Shown in pieces: positions 1 through 9,635 of a DNA stretch of 64,000 nt. The DNA is taken from NCBI GenBank assembly GCA_002730555.1, contig PCAM01000002.1:120860-184859 (forward strand), written 5' to 3'. The notes beneath the pieces were generated by a model. It made no database searches, was not told the DNA's origin, and saw only the letters and a list, made by a program, of their open reading frames with translations. Both the position numbers and the translations under genes were made by a program. Source of the stretch: Chloroflexota bacterium (GTDB lineage Bacteria; Chloroflexota; Dehalococcoidia; Lucifugimonadales; Lucifugimonadaceae). Position 1 is the first letter of the stretch. Every line of letters starts with the position of its first letter.

Positions 1-395
1 ATGTCATGCCCGACAATCTCCCGGATGGCCCGGGCGAACTCAGCGTCCATGTCAGGGAACTCTTCCGAAACGGCTGCGCCATGATTCGCTATCAGCACCG
101 CGCCCCACGGTCCCTGGTCACGCAGCATCCCGAGCATCTCGCCGGAAAGCCTGTCGTACGCGTCCTTCGTGATGGTTCCGATTGGCCCGGTCCGGGCGAA
201 CATCAGCGGTACGAGCTCGAACCCCAGTTGGCGTGACGCCTCAACGTACCCGGCGATCGTGTAGTTGGAGTCGGCGTGACGCTCCAGGATCTCGTGGCCG
301 CGCAGGAGCTCTACCTCTTCAAATTTATCGTACTCGGCCAGGACACGCGAGAAGGTGTTGGTCTCGTGCGAGATGCCAAGGGTTGCGATGCGCAT
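1..395 (-). CDS. M81 family metallopeptidase (MlrC / microcystinase C-like), N-terminal part, runs off the window
   Basis: Hand translation from ATG (CAT at 393-395): MRIATLGISHETNTFSRVLAEYDKFEEVELLRGHEILERHADSNYTIAGYVEASRQLGFELVPLMFARTGPIGTITKDAYDRLSGEML...VLIANHGAAVSEEFPDMDAEF. HETNTF and HGA motifs are typical of MlrC N-terminal domains. Absent from the ORF track because it is partial. Confidence 0.85.
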   Translation of the reverse strand, partial: MRIATLGISHETNTFSRVLAEYDKFEEVELLRGHEILERHADSNYTIAGYVEASRQLGFELVPLMFARTGPIGTITKDAYDRLSGEMLGMLRDQGPWGAVLIANHGAAVSEEFPDMDAEFARAIREIVGHD

Positions 396-496
396 GTGGT
401 TTCCTGTGAGGCGTGTGCCGTGTTGCGATTTCACCGGAGAGGCGGTCAGTGGACCGCCCTCGGGCGGATACCAATCAGCCCCTACGCGTGGTCGCT

Positions 497-1663
497 TTAT
501 CCGGCGTAGGCGTGCTTTTCGGCTGACGTTTCGTCCAGGTCGCAGCCCCAGCCGGGGCCGTCCGGGATGGTCATGTAGCCGTCTTTGAGTTCCGGCACGG
601 CGGTCGTGAGTTCGTCGCGCCACGGCGAAGAATCTACGTCGCACTCCATGATCCTTACGTTCGGTACCATCGCCGCGAACTGGAGCGACTGGAAGGTCGC
701 CAGGTGGGATGTGTAGTTGTGCGGGGCGATGTTCATCTCGTACAACTCGGCGAGGTCGGCGACCTTTTTCGACTGACTGAAGCCCTGCCACGGAACGTCG
801 ATCTTGACGGTGTCCATCGCCCTGAGATCGAAGAAGCGCTTGTACTCACGTACTCCAAGGAGCTGCTCGCCGGTGCAGATGGGAGTGCGGGTGGAAGACT
901 TGACTTGCGCCAGCGGCTCGGGCTCGAAGCGGTCGAACTCCAGCCACATCATGTTGTACGGCTCCAGCGCCTGTGCAAGCCGGATTGCGGCTTCCGTTTT
1001 GAACTCGTAGTGGATGTCGAGGGCGATGCCAACTTTTGGTCCGGCGGCCTCTCTCATTACGGAGATCTGCTGGACCGCGTGATCGATCAGGTCCTGGTCG
1101 GCGTTCTGGTCGAAGTCATCAGCGAACACGTCATTCATGCGTCTTGAGGGGTCGCCCGGGAAGATGATGTTTGACTTAAATGCGCTGAACCCGGCGTCGG
1201 TGGCTTCCCGCACGCAGTCGGCCACGTCGTCCCAGGTCCGCAGCGGAGCCACGCCAAGTTCACCGGCCCGTTGCGCCCTGTAGGACGCCAGGTGGGACCA
1301 GTACACCTTCTGCCGCTCCCTGAACGGGCCACCAAGAAGTCGATAGACGGGCAGCCCGGCCACCTTGCCCTTGATGTCCCAGAGCGCCAGCTCGATGCCG
1401 GCGATGGCCATCGCCATCGCACCACCCCTGACCTGTGCGGATTTGCGGTACATGTCGAGGTAGTGCCGTTCAACGGGATCCGGGTCTTTGCCGATCAGGG
1501 TGGCGCCGATGTCCTGCACCAGCCCGGCCAGGCCGTGGGATACGGATCCCGTTCCGAACTGGCTGTATCCGGTGATGCCGGCGTCCGTGCGAACGATGCC
1601 GAAGAGCCAGGGTCCGCCCCCGCCGGTGTCGACGGCCCGGGTTTCGATTGAGGCGATCTTCAT
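497..1663 (-). CDS. Enolase superfamily (mandelate racemase/muconate lactonizing) protein, paralog 1
   Basis: 388 aa; motifs ALDIHYEFKTEAA, WLEFD, TGEQ, KIDVPWQGF, IAPHNYTSHL fit the MR subgroup metal ligands and Asp-His dyad. Confidence 0.9.
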   Translation of the reverse strand: MKIASIETRAVDTGGGGPWLFGIVRTDAGITGYSQFGTGSVSHGLAGLVQDIGATLIGKDPDPVERHYLDMYRKSAQVRGGAMAMAIAGIELALWDIKGKVAGLPVYRLLGGPFRERQKVYWSHLASYRAQRAGELGVAPLRTWDDVADCVREATDAGFSAFKSNIIFPGDPSRRMNDVFADDFDQNADQDLIDHAVQQISVMREAAGPKVGIALDIHYEFKTEAAIRLAQALEPYNMMWLEFDRFEPEPLAQVKSSTRTPICTGEQLLGVREYKRFFDLRAMDTVKIDVPWQGFSQSKKVADLAELYEMNIAPHNYTSHLATFQSLQFAAMVPNVRIMECDVDSSPWRDELTTAVPELKDGYMTIPDGPGWGCDLDETSAEKHAYAG

Positions 1664-1710
1664 GTTGTTTTGTCCATCTGGTTAACGGGCCGGGGTCCCG
1701 AGGCAGGACC

Positions 1711-1747
1711 TCTCCCTCACCCTCACCCTCTCCTGCTGGGAGAGAGG
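1711..1747. repeat. Palindromic repeat type A (CCCTCACCCTNACCCTCTCCC-GCTGGGAGAGGG)
   Basis: tctccctcaccctcaccctctcctgctgggagagagg. Confidence 0.8.
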
Positions 1748-1752
1748 ATTTC

Positions 1753-1905
1753 CCGTTGTGGGGGCGTATGGCAATACGCCCTCTCGTTGTATGGCCGTGG
1801 GCATATTGTTATACACCCCTACCCGTTGATGCGTTCGCAGTTGTAGGGGTCGATTGGCATCGACCCGAGGGCGGATACCAATCCGCCCCTACGCGTTGTC
1901 TGGTT
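1753..1905. repeat. Cluster of palindromic repeat type B (GGGGCGTATTGCCATACGCCC-like) units
   Basis: gggggcgtatggcaatacgccctc...taggggtcgattggcatcgaccc...gggcggataccaatccgcccctac. Confidence 0.8.
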
Positions 1906-1914
1906 CACAGACGA

Positions 1915-3081
1915 TCACCCCGTGTAGGCGTGCTTCTTCAGGGCGGACTCGTCCAAGTCGCAGCCCCATCCGGGTTCTTGCGGGATGTCCATGTAGCCGT
2001 CCTTGATGTCCGGCAGGACCGTCGTCAGCTCATCTCGCCACGGCGCGGAGTCCACGTCCGACTCCATGATCCTGACGTTGGAGACGGCGGCGGTCAGGTT
2101 GAGGCTCTGGAAACTGGACAGGTGCGATCCGTAGTTGTGCGGTGCGATGTTCAGCTCGTAAGTTTCCGCCAGGTCCGCCACCTTTTTGGCCTGGGAGAAG
2201 CCCTGCCACTGCACGTCCACCTTGACGGTGTCCATGGCGCGGCGCTTGAAGTAGGGCTGGTACTGGCGCACGCCAACGAGTTGCTCGCCGGAGCAGATCG
2301 GCGTGGTTGTCGATCCTTTGAGTTGTGCCAGCGCCTTGGCGTCCTGGTTGTCGATCTCCAGCCACATCAGGTTGTGCGGCTCCAGTTCGCGGGCGATGCG
2401 GATAGCGCCCTCGGTCTTGAAGTTGAAGTTAATGTCCAGGGCGATCCCGATATCGGGACCGACGGCCGCCCGCATGGCCCCGATCTGACGTTCAGTATGG
2501 TGCACGAGCTCTGTCGTCGCGTTCTGGTCGTCCGACTGGAAGAACCCCTGGTTCATGGCGCTGGAGTTCTCGCCGTGGAACACGATGTTCGTCTTGAACG
2601 CCGTGTAGCCGCGTTCCACAGACTCTGCGGCGCAGTCGGCGACGTCTTCCAGGGTGAGGAGCGGTGTACCGCCGTAGAACTCTGCGTTGGCTGCGCGATA
2701 GGTGGCGAGGTGCGACCAGTAGACGCGCTGCCGGTCGCGGTGTGGGCCGCCTACCAGATGGTGGACCGGCACGCCGTAGCGCTTGCCCTTGATGTCCCAG
2801 AGCGCCAGCTCAATCCCGGCGATCGCCATCGCCGTCGCGCCGCCGGACATTGAACGCGTCTGCCGGTACATGTCCATGTAAAACTTTTCGACCGGGTCCG
2901 GGTCTTTGCCGATGAGCCAGCCGGACAGGTCCTGGATCAGTCCTGGCAGTCCGTGTGCCATTTTCCCTTCGCCAAACTGGCTGTACCCGGTTATCCCCTC
3001 ATCCGTACGGACGGCGCAGAAAAGCCATGCGCCCCATCCGCCGGATTTGACCGGGAATGTATCGATGCCGGTGATCTTCAT
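1915..3081 (-). CDS. Enolase superfamily (mandelate racemase/muconate lactonizing) protein, paralog 2
   Basis: Start taken at MKITGIDTF, homologous to the other paralog starts, inside ORF 1915..3183; LDINFNFKTEGA, WLEIDNQD, SGEQ, KVDVQWQGF, IAPHNYGSHL. Confidence 0.9.
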   Translation of the reverse strand: MKITGIDTFPVKSGGWGAWLFCAVRTDEGITGYSQFGEGKMAHGLPGLIQDLSGWLIGKDPDPVEKFYMDMYRQTRSMSGGATAMAIAGIELALWDIKGKRYGVPVHHLVGGPHRDRQRVYWSHLATYRAANAEFYGGTPLLTLEDVADCAAESVERGYTAFKTNIVFHGENSSAMNQGFFQSDDQNATTELVHHTERQIGAMRAAVGPDIGIALDINFNFKTEGAIRIARELEPHNLMWLEIDNQDAKALAQLKGSTTTPICSGEQLVGVRQYQPYFKRRAMDTVKVDVQWQGFSQAKKVADLAETYELNIAPHNYGSHLSSFQSLNLTAAVSNVRIMESDVDSAPWRDELTTVLPDIKDGYMDIPQEPGWGCDLDESALKKHAYTG

Positions 3082-3129
3082 GTGGTTGTGTCCTGACGGT
3101 CTTTTCGGGTGTCGCCCAAGGCGGGACTT

Positions 3130-3206
3130 CTCCCTCACCCTGACCCTCTCCCGCCGGGAGAGGGAATTCTTGTCGGGTCGCATGGCAATACGCCCTTACA
3201 CGTTGA
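3130..3206. repeat. Adjacent type A and type B palindromic repeats
   Basis: tctccctcaccctgaccctctcccgccgggagaggg followed by gggtcgcatggcaatacgccc. Confidence 0.8.
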
Positions 3207-3212
3207 CGTGAA

Positions 3213-4379
3213 TTAACCTTTGAAGGCGTACTTTTTTGCTGCGGTTTCGTCGAGTTCCGTGCCCCATCCGGGCCCGGTCGGGATGGTCATGTAGCCGTCC
3301 TTGATCTCCGGCAGAACCGTTGTCAGCTCGTCCCGCCAGGGCGCGGAGTCGACGTCCGATTCCATGATCCTGACGTTGGAGACGGCGGCGGTGAGGTTGA
3401 GGCTCTGGAAGGTGGACAGGTGCGAGTTGTAGTTGTGCGGAGCGATGTTGAGCTCGTACACCTCGGCCAGCTCGGCAACCTTCTTGGCCTGGGAGAAGCC
3501 CTGCCACTGCACGTCCACCTTGACGGTGTCCATGGCGTGCTTGCGGAAGTAGGGCTGGTACTGGCGCAGCCCGAGCAACTGCTCGCCGGTGCAGATCGGG
3601 GTCCGCTGCTGGGTCTTCAATTGCAGCAGGGCGTCCGGGTCCTGATTGTCGATCTCCATCCAGAACAGGTCGAACTCTTCAAGCGCACGCCCGATGGCGA
3701 TCGCGCCCTCGGTTTTGAAGTTGTAGTTGATGTCCAAGAGGATATCGATGTCCGGGCCGACGGCCTGACGCATAGCGCCGATCTGCGTTTTCGTGTGACG
3801 AACAAGGTTCGTGGGGGCGTTCTGGTCGTTCGATCCGGCGAACATGTTGTTGATCATTCTCGGGTTCTCGCCCGGGAAGATAATGTTTGTTTTGAACGCC
3901 GTGTACCCGGCATCAACGGCCTCCCGGGCGCAGTCGGCAAGGTCGTCCATCGTGCGAAGGGGTTTGGCGCCGAGCTCCGCGGCCCTGCGCGCCCTGTAGG
4001 TTGCGAGGTGCGACCAGTAGACGCGCTGCTTGTCGCGAAACGGTCCGCCGACGAGGCTGTATACCGGCACGCCGTGGTGTTTGCCCTTGATGTCCCACAG
4101 GGCCAGTTCGATGCCGGCCATCGCCATCGCCGTAGCGCCGCCGGTTTCGGCGCGCCTGTGGCGGTACATGTCCATAAAGATCTTATCGACCGGCAACGGG
4201 TCCTGACCGATGAGGCTCCGGCCCAGGTCTTCTATCAGCGCCGGCAGCCCTCGGTAAAGGGAGCCCTGGCCATACTCGCCGTATCCGGTGATCCCGGAGT
4301 CGGTTCGGACGGCGCAGAAGAGCCAAGGTCCGCGGCCGCCGTTGTCCACCAGGAAGTTCTCGATTGCTGTGATTTTCAT
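3213..4379 (-). CDS. Enolase superfamily (mandelate racemase/muconate lactonizing) protein, paralog 3
   Basis: 388 aa; LDINYNFKTEGA, WMEIDNQD, TGEQ, KVDVQWQGF, IAPHNYNSHL. Confidence 0.9.
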   Translation of the reverse strand: MKITAIENFLVDNGGRGPWLFCAVRTDSGITGYGEYGQGSLYRGLPALIEDLGRSLIGQDPLPVDKIFMDMYRHRRAETGGATAMAMAGIELALWDIKGKHHGVPVYSLVGGPFRDKQRVYWSHLATYRARRAAELGAKPLRTMDDLADCAREAVDAGYTAFKTNIIFPGENPRMINNMFAGSNDQNAPTNLVRHTKTQIGAMRQAVGPDIDILLDINYNFKTEGAIAIGRALEEFDLFWMEIDNQDPDALLQLKTQQRTPICTGEQLLGLRQYQPYFRKHAMDTVKVDVQWQGFSQAKKVAELAEVYELNIAPHNYNSHLSTFQSLNLTAAVSNVRIMESDVDSAPWRDELTTVLPEIKDGYMTIPTGPGWGTELDETAAKKYAFKG

Positions 4380-4485
4380 TTAGAAATATCCGTTCGTCCG
4401 ATGATCGCTGTTGGGGCGGCGCTTGCCCCGCCCTCGGGCGGGCTGCTGCCCGCCTCTACGCGTGTTGTGCGCTACGTCCCGTCAT

Positions 4486-5652
4486 TTACTTATTCCAGGC
4501 GTACTTCTTCAGCGCGTCCTCATTCAGGTCGCAGCCCCAGCCCGGGGAGGTCGGGACGGTCATGTAGCTATCGATCACTTCCGGTCGCTCCGTGAACAGT
4601 TCGAAGCGCCACGGCACGCCCTCCGGGTCGCTCTCCATGATTCGGACGTTTGAGACAGATGCGCACAGGTGGACCGACTGGAAGCTGGCGAGCTCAGAGG
4701 CCGGATTGTGCGGTGCGATGTTCAACTCGTAGGTCTCGGCGAGGTCGGCGACCTTCTTGGAGACGCCGAAGCCCTGCCACTGGACATCGACTTTGACGGT
4801 GTCCATGGCGTGCAGCTCGAAGTACGGCAGGTACTCCCGCATCGTAAAGTGCTGCTCGCCCGAACAGAGCAGCGTGGAGGTTGACGCCTTGAGCTGAGCC
4901 AGCGCCTCCGGGTCTTCGTTGTCGTGCTCGATCCAGAACAGATCGTACGGTTCAAGCGCCCGAGCGACCCTGATGGCGCCCTCGGTTTTGAAGTTGTAAT
5001 TGATGTCCAGGAGGATATCGACGTCGTCGCCGACCGCCTCACGCATCACCGATATCTGCTTCTCGGCCTGCCGCACGATATCCGTATCGGCGCGCTGGTC
5101 GTGGTTCTGGCCGTCCCGGGACTGTGAGATGGCCCGGGGAGTCTCCCCCGGCCACAGGATATTGGTCTTGAACGCGGTGTACCCGGCAGCCGGCACTTCC
5201 TGCGTTGCGGCCGCAACGGCGCCCCAGTCTTTGAGCGGCTTGTCGGGAGCCAGGCCCGGGTTTCCGGCGCGTGCGCTGGCCAGGTGGCTCCAGTAAACGC
5301 GCTGCTTGTCTCGGTACGGCCCGCCAAGCAGGTTGTTCACCGGCACGCCCATCGCCTTGCCCTTGATGTCCCAGCAGGCGAGCTCGATCGCGGCGATGCC
5401 CATGTTGACGAGGCCGCCGGGCGACTGGCGCATCAGGCGGTACAGGTCGAAGTAGATCTTCTCCACGGCCTCAGGATCTTTGCCGATGACATGCGGCTTG
5501 AAGTCCTCGATCAACCCGACGAGCGCGTGCGCCGCGACCCCGGAACCGAACTCACCGTAGCCGGTGATGTCGGCGTCGGTGCGAACGGCGGAAAACAGCC
5601 ATGGCCGGCGTCCTCCGTCGACTACAAAAACCTCTACGTCTGTGATTTTCAT
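4486..5652 (-). CDS. Enolase superfamily (mandelate racemase/muconate lactonizing) protein, paralog 4, divergent active-site loop
   Basis: 388 aa; LDINYNFKTEGA, WIEHDNED, SGEQ, KVDVQWQGF, IAPHNPASEL. Confidence 0.9.
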   Translation of the reverse strand: MKITDVEVFVVDGGRRPWLFSAVRTDADITGYGEFGSGVAAHALVGLIEDFKPHVIGKDPEAVEKIYFDLYRLMRQSPGGLVNMGIAAIELACWDIKGKAMGVPVNNLLGGPYRDKQRVYWSHLASARAGNPGLAPDKPLKDWGAVAAATQEVPAAGYTAFKTNILWPGETPRAISQSRDGQNHDQRADTDIVRQAEKQISVMREAVGDDVDILLDINYNFKTEGAIRVARALEPYDLFWIEHDNEDPEALAQLKASTSTLLCSGEQHFTMREYLPYFELHAMDTVKVDVQWQGFGVSKKVADLAETYELNIAPHNPASELASFQSVHLCASVSNVRIMESDPEGVPWRFELFTERPEVIDSYMTVPTSPGWGCDLNEDALKKYAWNK

Positions 5653-5692
5653 GTGGTGTTCCTATCCGTTGGTGATCGGGTATCCGGATTCG

Positions 5693-5800
5693 GGACCACT
5701 CCCTCACCCACTGGAAGAGGGAGTGGTCCTTGTAAGGACGTAGGCAATACGCCCTCTCGTTGTCCGACCGTGGGCGTATTGCCATACGTCCCGACAAGGT
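5693..5800. repeat. Type A-related hairpin followed by two type B units
   Basis: GGACCACTCCCTC...GAGGGAGTGGTCC, then aaggacgtaggcaatacgccctc and gggcgtattgccatacgtccc. Confidence 0.8.
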
Positions 5801-5820
5801 GATTGTTCGTTGCGTTCTCG

Positions 5821-6987
5821 TTATTTGTCCCAGGCGTGCTTCTTTGCTACCTCTTCGTTGAGGTCCGTGCCCCAGCCCGGTCCCTGCGGGATGTCGATAT
5901 AGCTGTTCACCGGCTCCGGAACCACGGTCACCAGTTCGTCCTTCCACGGGATGGCGTCCGGGTCTGACTCCATGATCCGCACGTTGGACACGGAGGCGCA
6001 CAGGTTCAGGCTCTGGAAGGTGGAGAGGTGGGAGTTGTAGTTGTGCGGGGCGATGTTGAGCTCGAAGGTCTCGGCCAGATCGGCGACTTTCTTGGCGTTG
6101 CCGAACCCCTGCCACTGGACGTCCACCTTCACGGTGTCCATCGCTCTGAGATCGAAGAAGGGTTGGTACTGCCGCATCGTGACCAGCTGCTCGCCGGAGG
6201 TGATGGACGTTCGAGTCGATATCTTCAGTTGCAGCAGCGCTTCCGGGTCTTGGTTATCGATCTCCAGCCAGTAGAGCTTGTACGGTTCGAGCGCCCGGGC
6301 GACCCGAATGGCGCCTTCAGTCTTGAAGTTGAAGTTGATGTCAAGGCAGATATCAATGTCCGGGCCGACGGCGTCCCGCATGACGGATATCTGCTTCACG
6401 GCCTGGTTTACGAGATCGGCCTCGGCGAGCTGGTCGTGGCTCACGCCGTCACGTCCCTGCGTGATGGCCGAAGACGGATTTCCGGGGAACAATATGTTGG
6501 TCTTAAACGCCGTGTAGCCTTTGTCGACGGCCTCACGTGCGCAGTCCGCAACGTCGTCCCATGTCCGCAGCGGCTTCGCCCCCCACAGTTCATGATTCCG
6601 CGCACGGTAGGTACCGAGATGCGACCAGTAGACCCGCTGCTGATTCCTGAAAGGGCCGCCAACGACGCGGTGCACCGGCAAGCTAAGGGCCTTGCCCTTG
6701 AGGTCCCACAGCGCCAGCTCGATCCCGGCGATGGCCCATGCCGTGACGCCATACGGCGTGCCGCGATAGGCGCGGTACAGATCGAAATAAAGTCGCTCGA
6801 CCGGCGTCGGGTCTTTGCCGATAAGCCAGGTGCTCATGTCACGCACCAGGCCCCGGACGCCGTGCGTGACCCCGCCTTCGCCGAACTCGCCGTAGCCGGT
6901 AACCCCGGCGTCGGTGCGTATGGCGACGAAGTGCCAGGGTCTCGCCCCGCCGTCTACCGCGAATGTGTCTATCCCGGTGATCTTCAT
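5821..6987 (-). CDS. Enolase superfamily (mandelate racemase/muconate lactonizing) protein, paralog 5
   Basis: Start at MKITGIDTFAVDGG inside ORF 5821..7026; LDINFNFKTEGA, WLEIDNQD, SGEQ, KVDVQWQGF, IAPHNYNSHL. Confidence 0.9.
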   Translation of the reverse strand: MKITGIDTFAVDGGARPWHFVAIRTDAGVTGYGEFGEGGVTHGVRGLVRDMSTWLIGKDPTPVERLYFDLYRAYRGTPYGVTAWAIAGIELALWDLKGKALSLPVHRVVGGPFRNQQRVYWSHLGTYRARNHELWGAKPLRTWDDVADCAREAVDKGYTAFKTNILFPGNPSSAITQGRDGVSHDQLAEADLVNQAVKQISVMRDAVGPDIDICLDINFNFKTEGAIRVARALEPYKLYWLEIDNQDPEALLQLKISTRTSITSGEQLVTMRQYQPFFDLRAMDTVKVDVQWQGFGNAKKVADLAETFELNIAPHNYNSHLSTFQSLNLCASVSNVRIMESDPDAIPWKDELVTVVPEPVNSYIDIPQGPGWGTDLNEEVAKKHAWDK

Positions 6988-7109
6988 TCGGCGAGCGCTC
7001 CTCTTCAGAGTCGGTTGAGTGGGCATAAAACCGGCTCGGCGGCGCTACTGTACACCCGCTTCCCTCAATCGGGGGGGCTGGTTGCTCACTCACTCTCAGA
7101 AGATTCATG

Positions 7110-7700
7110 TTAGGGATCACCAACTTTGCGTCTCGACGCGGCGAGAAGCCCCATCGCGGGGATGAGGGTGATCGCGCCAACGGCCAGGCCGAAACGGATC
7201 GACCTGATGGTGGCGATCACGCCTATCACAGGCCCGAGTGTCACCTGCCCCAGTGAGCCGAACTGGGGTGCAACGAGATAACCGTCGCCCGTACCGACGG
7301 ATCGGGCCCACGGTTGATCCCGGTCGGCAAAACTGGCTGGCTGGAGTGGCGGAGGGCGACCGCGGCCCAGAACTCCTGCGCGATCAGGATCAATCCGAAC
7401 CTCGGGACAGAGGCCCACAGGAGGGATCCGATCGCAAGTATGGCATAGCCGATGGTGACAGATCGTCGCCGGGAATAAACAACGGCCACAATCCCCGTTG
7501 GAACCTCTGCGATCAGCACGGTGCCCTCAAGCACGGCTCCCACCAGCAGCGACTGAAGCGGGTTCAAACCAACCTCCACGATGGCATAAACCCCGGACTT
7601 GGTGAAGGTGACGTGGAAGGCGAACTGCATCCATACGTTCAGCAGTAGATAGGCCGTGCGCGGTTGCCGGCGGGTGGTGGTGCTTTCTGATGCCAGGGAA
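7110..7700 (-). pseudogene. Remnant of an MFS transporter (internally deleted and frameshifted)
   Basis: N-terminal MFS-like piece (AYLLLNVWMQFAFHVTFTKSGVYAIVEVGLNPLQSLLVGAVLEGTVLIAEVPTGIVAVVYSRRRSVTIGYAILAIGSLLWA) and, in another frame, a C-terminal TM piece (LGQVTLGPVIGVIATIRSIRFGLAVGAITLIPAMGLL); total length is too short for 12 TMs. Confidence 0.6.
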
Positions 7701-7901
7701 TTCAGGGGGCCAGCGAGACATGATTAACCAGTGAGAACAGCGCCCATACGAACGGTTTGAGCACTCCCTGTCAACGTCGCGCCTCCGCCCTCCCCCGCAA
7801 TTCAGCGCCGTGGCCGTAGAATCGCCGTCGCCAGATCGATCGATTCAAGGGGCCCGGATCGCGGTGCTCTTTCCTAACAACCGCTTTACCAGAGGAATCC
7901 G

Positions 7902-9614
7902 GTGTACACCTCACGACCCGTCCTTGCTCATGAAGAGATATGCACCCGCCAGGGCATGGTCGTGGCGCAGCATCCGCTCGGTACGGAGATCGGGCTGGGA
8001 GTTCTGCAGCGCGGCGGCAACGCGGTCGATGCGGCCGTGACAACGGGCTTCGCTATGGGCGTTTTGCAACCGTTTATGAACGGCATCGGCGGGGGCGGCT
8101 TGATGACCGTGCACATGGCGGCGGGCGGCGGCGGCGCGATCGACTACGGCATGCAGGCGCCGGGGCGGGCCACGACAGACGAGTTTCCGCTGGAAGGCGG
8201 CATGGAGGGCATGGACACGGGCTCGTCACGGTACTCACGCAACTTCGCTTGGCCGAAGGTGAAGGACGACATGCTGTCGTCGGGGTACAAATCAATCGCC
8301 ATCCCCGGGACGGTTGCCGGCCTGAGTCGAGCACTAGATGAGTGGGGGACGATCAGTCTTTCGGATGCCCTGCAGCCGGCCATCAAGATCGCCGAAGAAG
8401 GTTTCGCCGTAGGGGCGCACTTCACGCTTTCGCTTGTGTCGGGGCGCGGACTGTTCCTGCGCTTCCCGGCAACAGCGGACATCTTCTACCCGGGCGGGTA
8501 CCCAATCCCGGTCGGCGGAAAGCTGATCCAGAAAGAGCATGCAGAGACGCTGCGTACGCTGGCGGCAGGGGGGCCGGACGCGTTCTACAAAGGCGAAATC
8601 GCGGAGAAGATCGCGGCGGACGTCCAAGCGAACGGCGGTCTACTGGAGGTGTCAGACTTCGCCCAGTACACGCCGTTTCTGCACCGGCATGGCATGCTAG
8701 GCGAGTACCGGGGTTACGAAGTAATGGGACTCCCCGGCCCGACGTCGGGTCCGACGGTTATGGAGATCCTGAATATCCTCTCCACCTTCGATCTCGTGGG
8801 CACAAACCATGGTGATCCGGCGGTGCTCCACCTGATTATTGAATCGATCAGGCTGGCCGCCGCAGACCGGTTCACCTGGATGGGCGACCCGGAGAAGACT
8901 GGTGCGCCTATCGGAGCCCTGACCGTCCCTGTGTACGGGGCCGAGCGGGCAAAATCGATCGACCGAACGAAGGCCGGACCAGCCGATGCCGGAGACCCCT
9001 GGCCCTTTGAGGGGCGCGAGATGCCGGCCGACTTCCCGGGACCGGCCGGGGCGGCGGCGGATGACGGGACGACCCACATTTCGGTCGTGGACAAGGACCG
9101 GAACGCCGTGGCGTTGACCCAGACCAACCTGTATCTGTCCGGCGTGGTGAACCCCGGTGTCGGCGTGATGATGAATAACGGCATCGGATGGAGCTGCCCG
9201 ATACCGGGCACGGTCAACACCATCGCACCACATGCCCGCGCGCTAAACAATATGACGCCGCTGATCCTGCTCAAAGACGGGGAGCTACGGGGAGCGCTCG
9301 GAGCGTCCGGTGGGCGTCGAATTTGGACGTCGGTCGCCCAAAGCCTCATCCACCACATCGATATGGGAATGTCGCTCCAGGATGCGGTCCAGGCGCCGCG
9401 CATCCACGTGGAAGACGGCGATGTAATGGTGGACGGTCGGTTCGAGCACGACACGATTAACGGACTGCGGTCGCGCGGTCACCAGGTGACGATCGTGGAC
9501 CCGCGCTACGACGTGGCCCCGTACGCCGAGCCAAACGGGATAGCGGTAGATGGCGGTGAACTGCGGAGCGCGGTCTACCCGGTGGCGAAGTTGACGGTGG
9601 CGGCGGGGTATTAG
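7902..9614 (+). CDS. Gamma-glutamyltransferase family protein
   Basis: 570 aa; GVLQRGGNAVDAAVTTGFAMGVLQPFMNGIGGGGLM and TTHISVVDKDRNAVALTQT (nucleophile Thr region). Confidence 0.92.
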   Translation: MYTSRPVLAHEEICTRQGMVVAQHPLGTEIGLGVLQRGGNAVDAAVTTGFAMGVLQPFMNGIGGGGLMTVHMAAGGGGAIDYGMQAPGRATTDEFPLEGGMEGMDTGSSRYSRNFAWPKVKDDMLSSGYKSIAIPGTVAGLSRALDEWGTISLSDALQPAIKIAEEGFAVGAHFTLSLVSGRGLFLRFPATADIFYPGGYPIPVGGKLIQKEHAETLRTLAAGGPDAFYKGEIAEKIAADVQANGGLLEVSDFAQYTPFLHRHGMLGEYRGYEVMGLPGPTSGPTVMEILNILSTFDLVGTNHGDPAVLHLIIESIRLAAADRFTWMGDPEKTGAPIGALTVPVYGAERAKSIDRTKAGPADAGDPWPFEGREMPADFPGPAGAAADDGTTHISVVDKDRNAVALTQTNLYLSGVVNPGVGVMMNNGIGWSCPIPGTVNTIAPHARALNNMTPLILLKDGELRGALGASGGRRIWTSVAQSLIHHIDMGMSLQDAVQAPRIHVEDGDVMVDGRFEHDTINGLRSRGHQVTIVDPRYDVAPYAEPNGIAVDGGELRSAVYPVAKLTVAAGY

Positions 9615-9635
9615 GGGCGTGGAGAGACGCAATTT

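Noticed and set aside
1700-1910. Possible CRISPR-like array in the repeat-rich spacer
   Set aside because: Units are different palindromes of unequal spacing, no regular repeat-spacer pattern and no cas genes.
1648-2853. Long plus-strand ORFs antisense to the enolase genes (also 3420..4595, 6028..7113)
   Set aside because: Shadow ORFs caused by high GC; translations are Arg/Val/Asp-rich with no family signature, while the minus-strand frames are clearly enzymes.
8697-9454. Minus-strand ORFs opposite the gamma-glutamyltransferase
   Set aside because: Antisense shadow of a well-supported gene.
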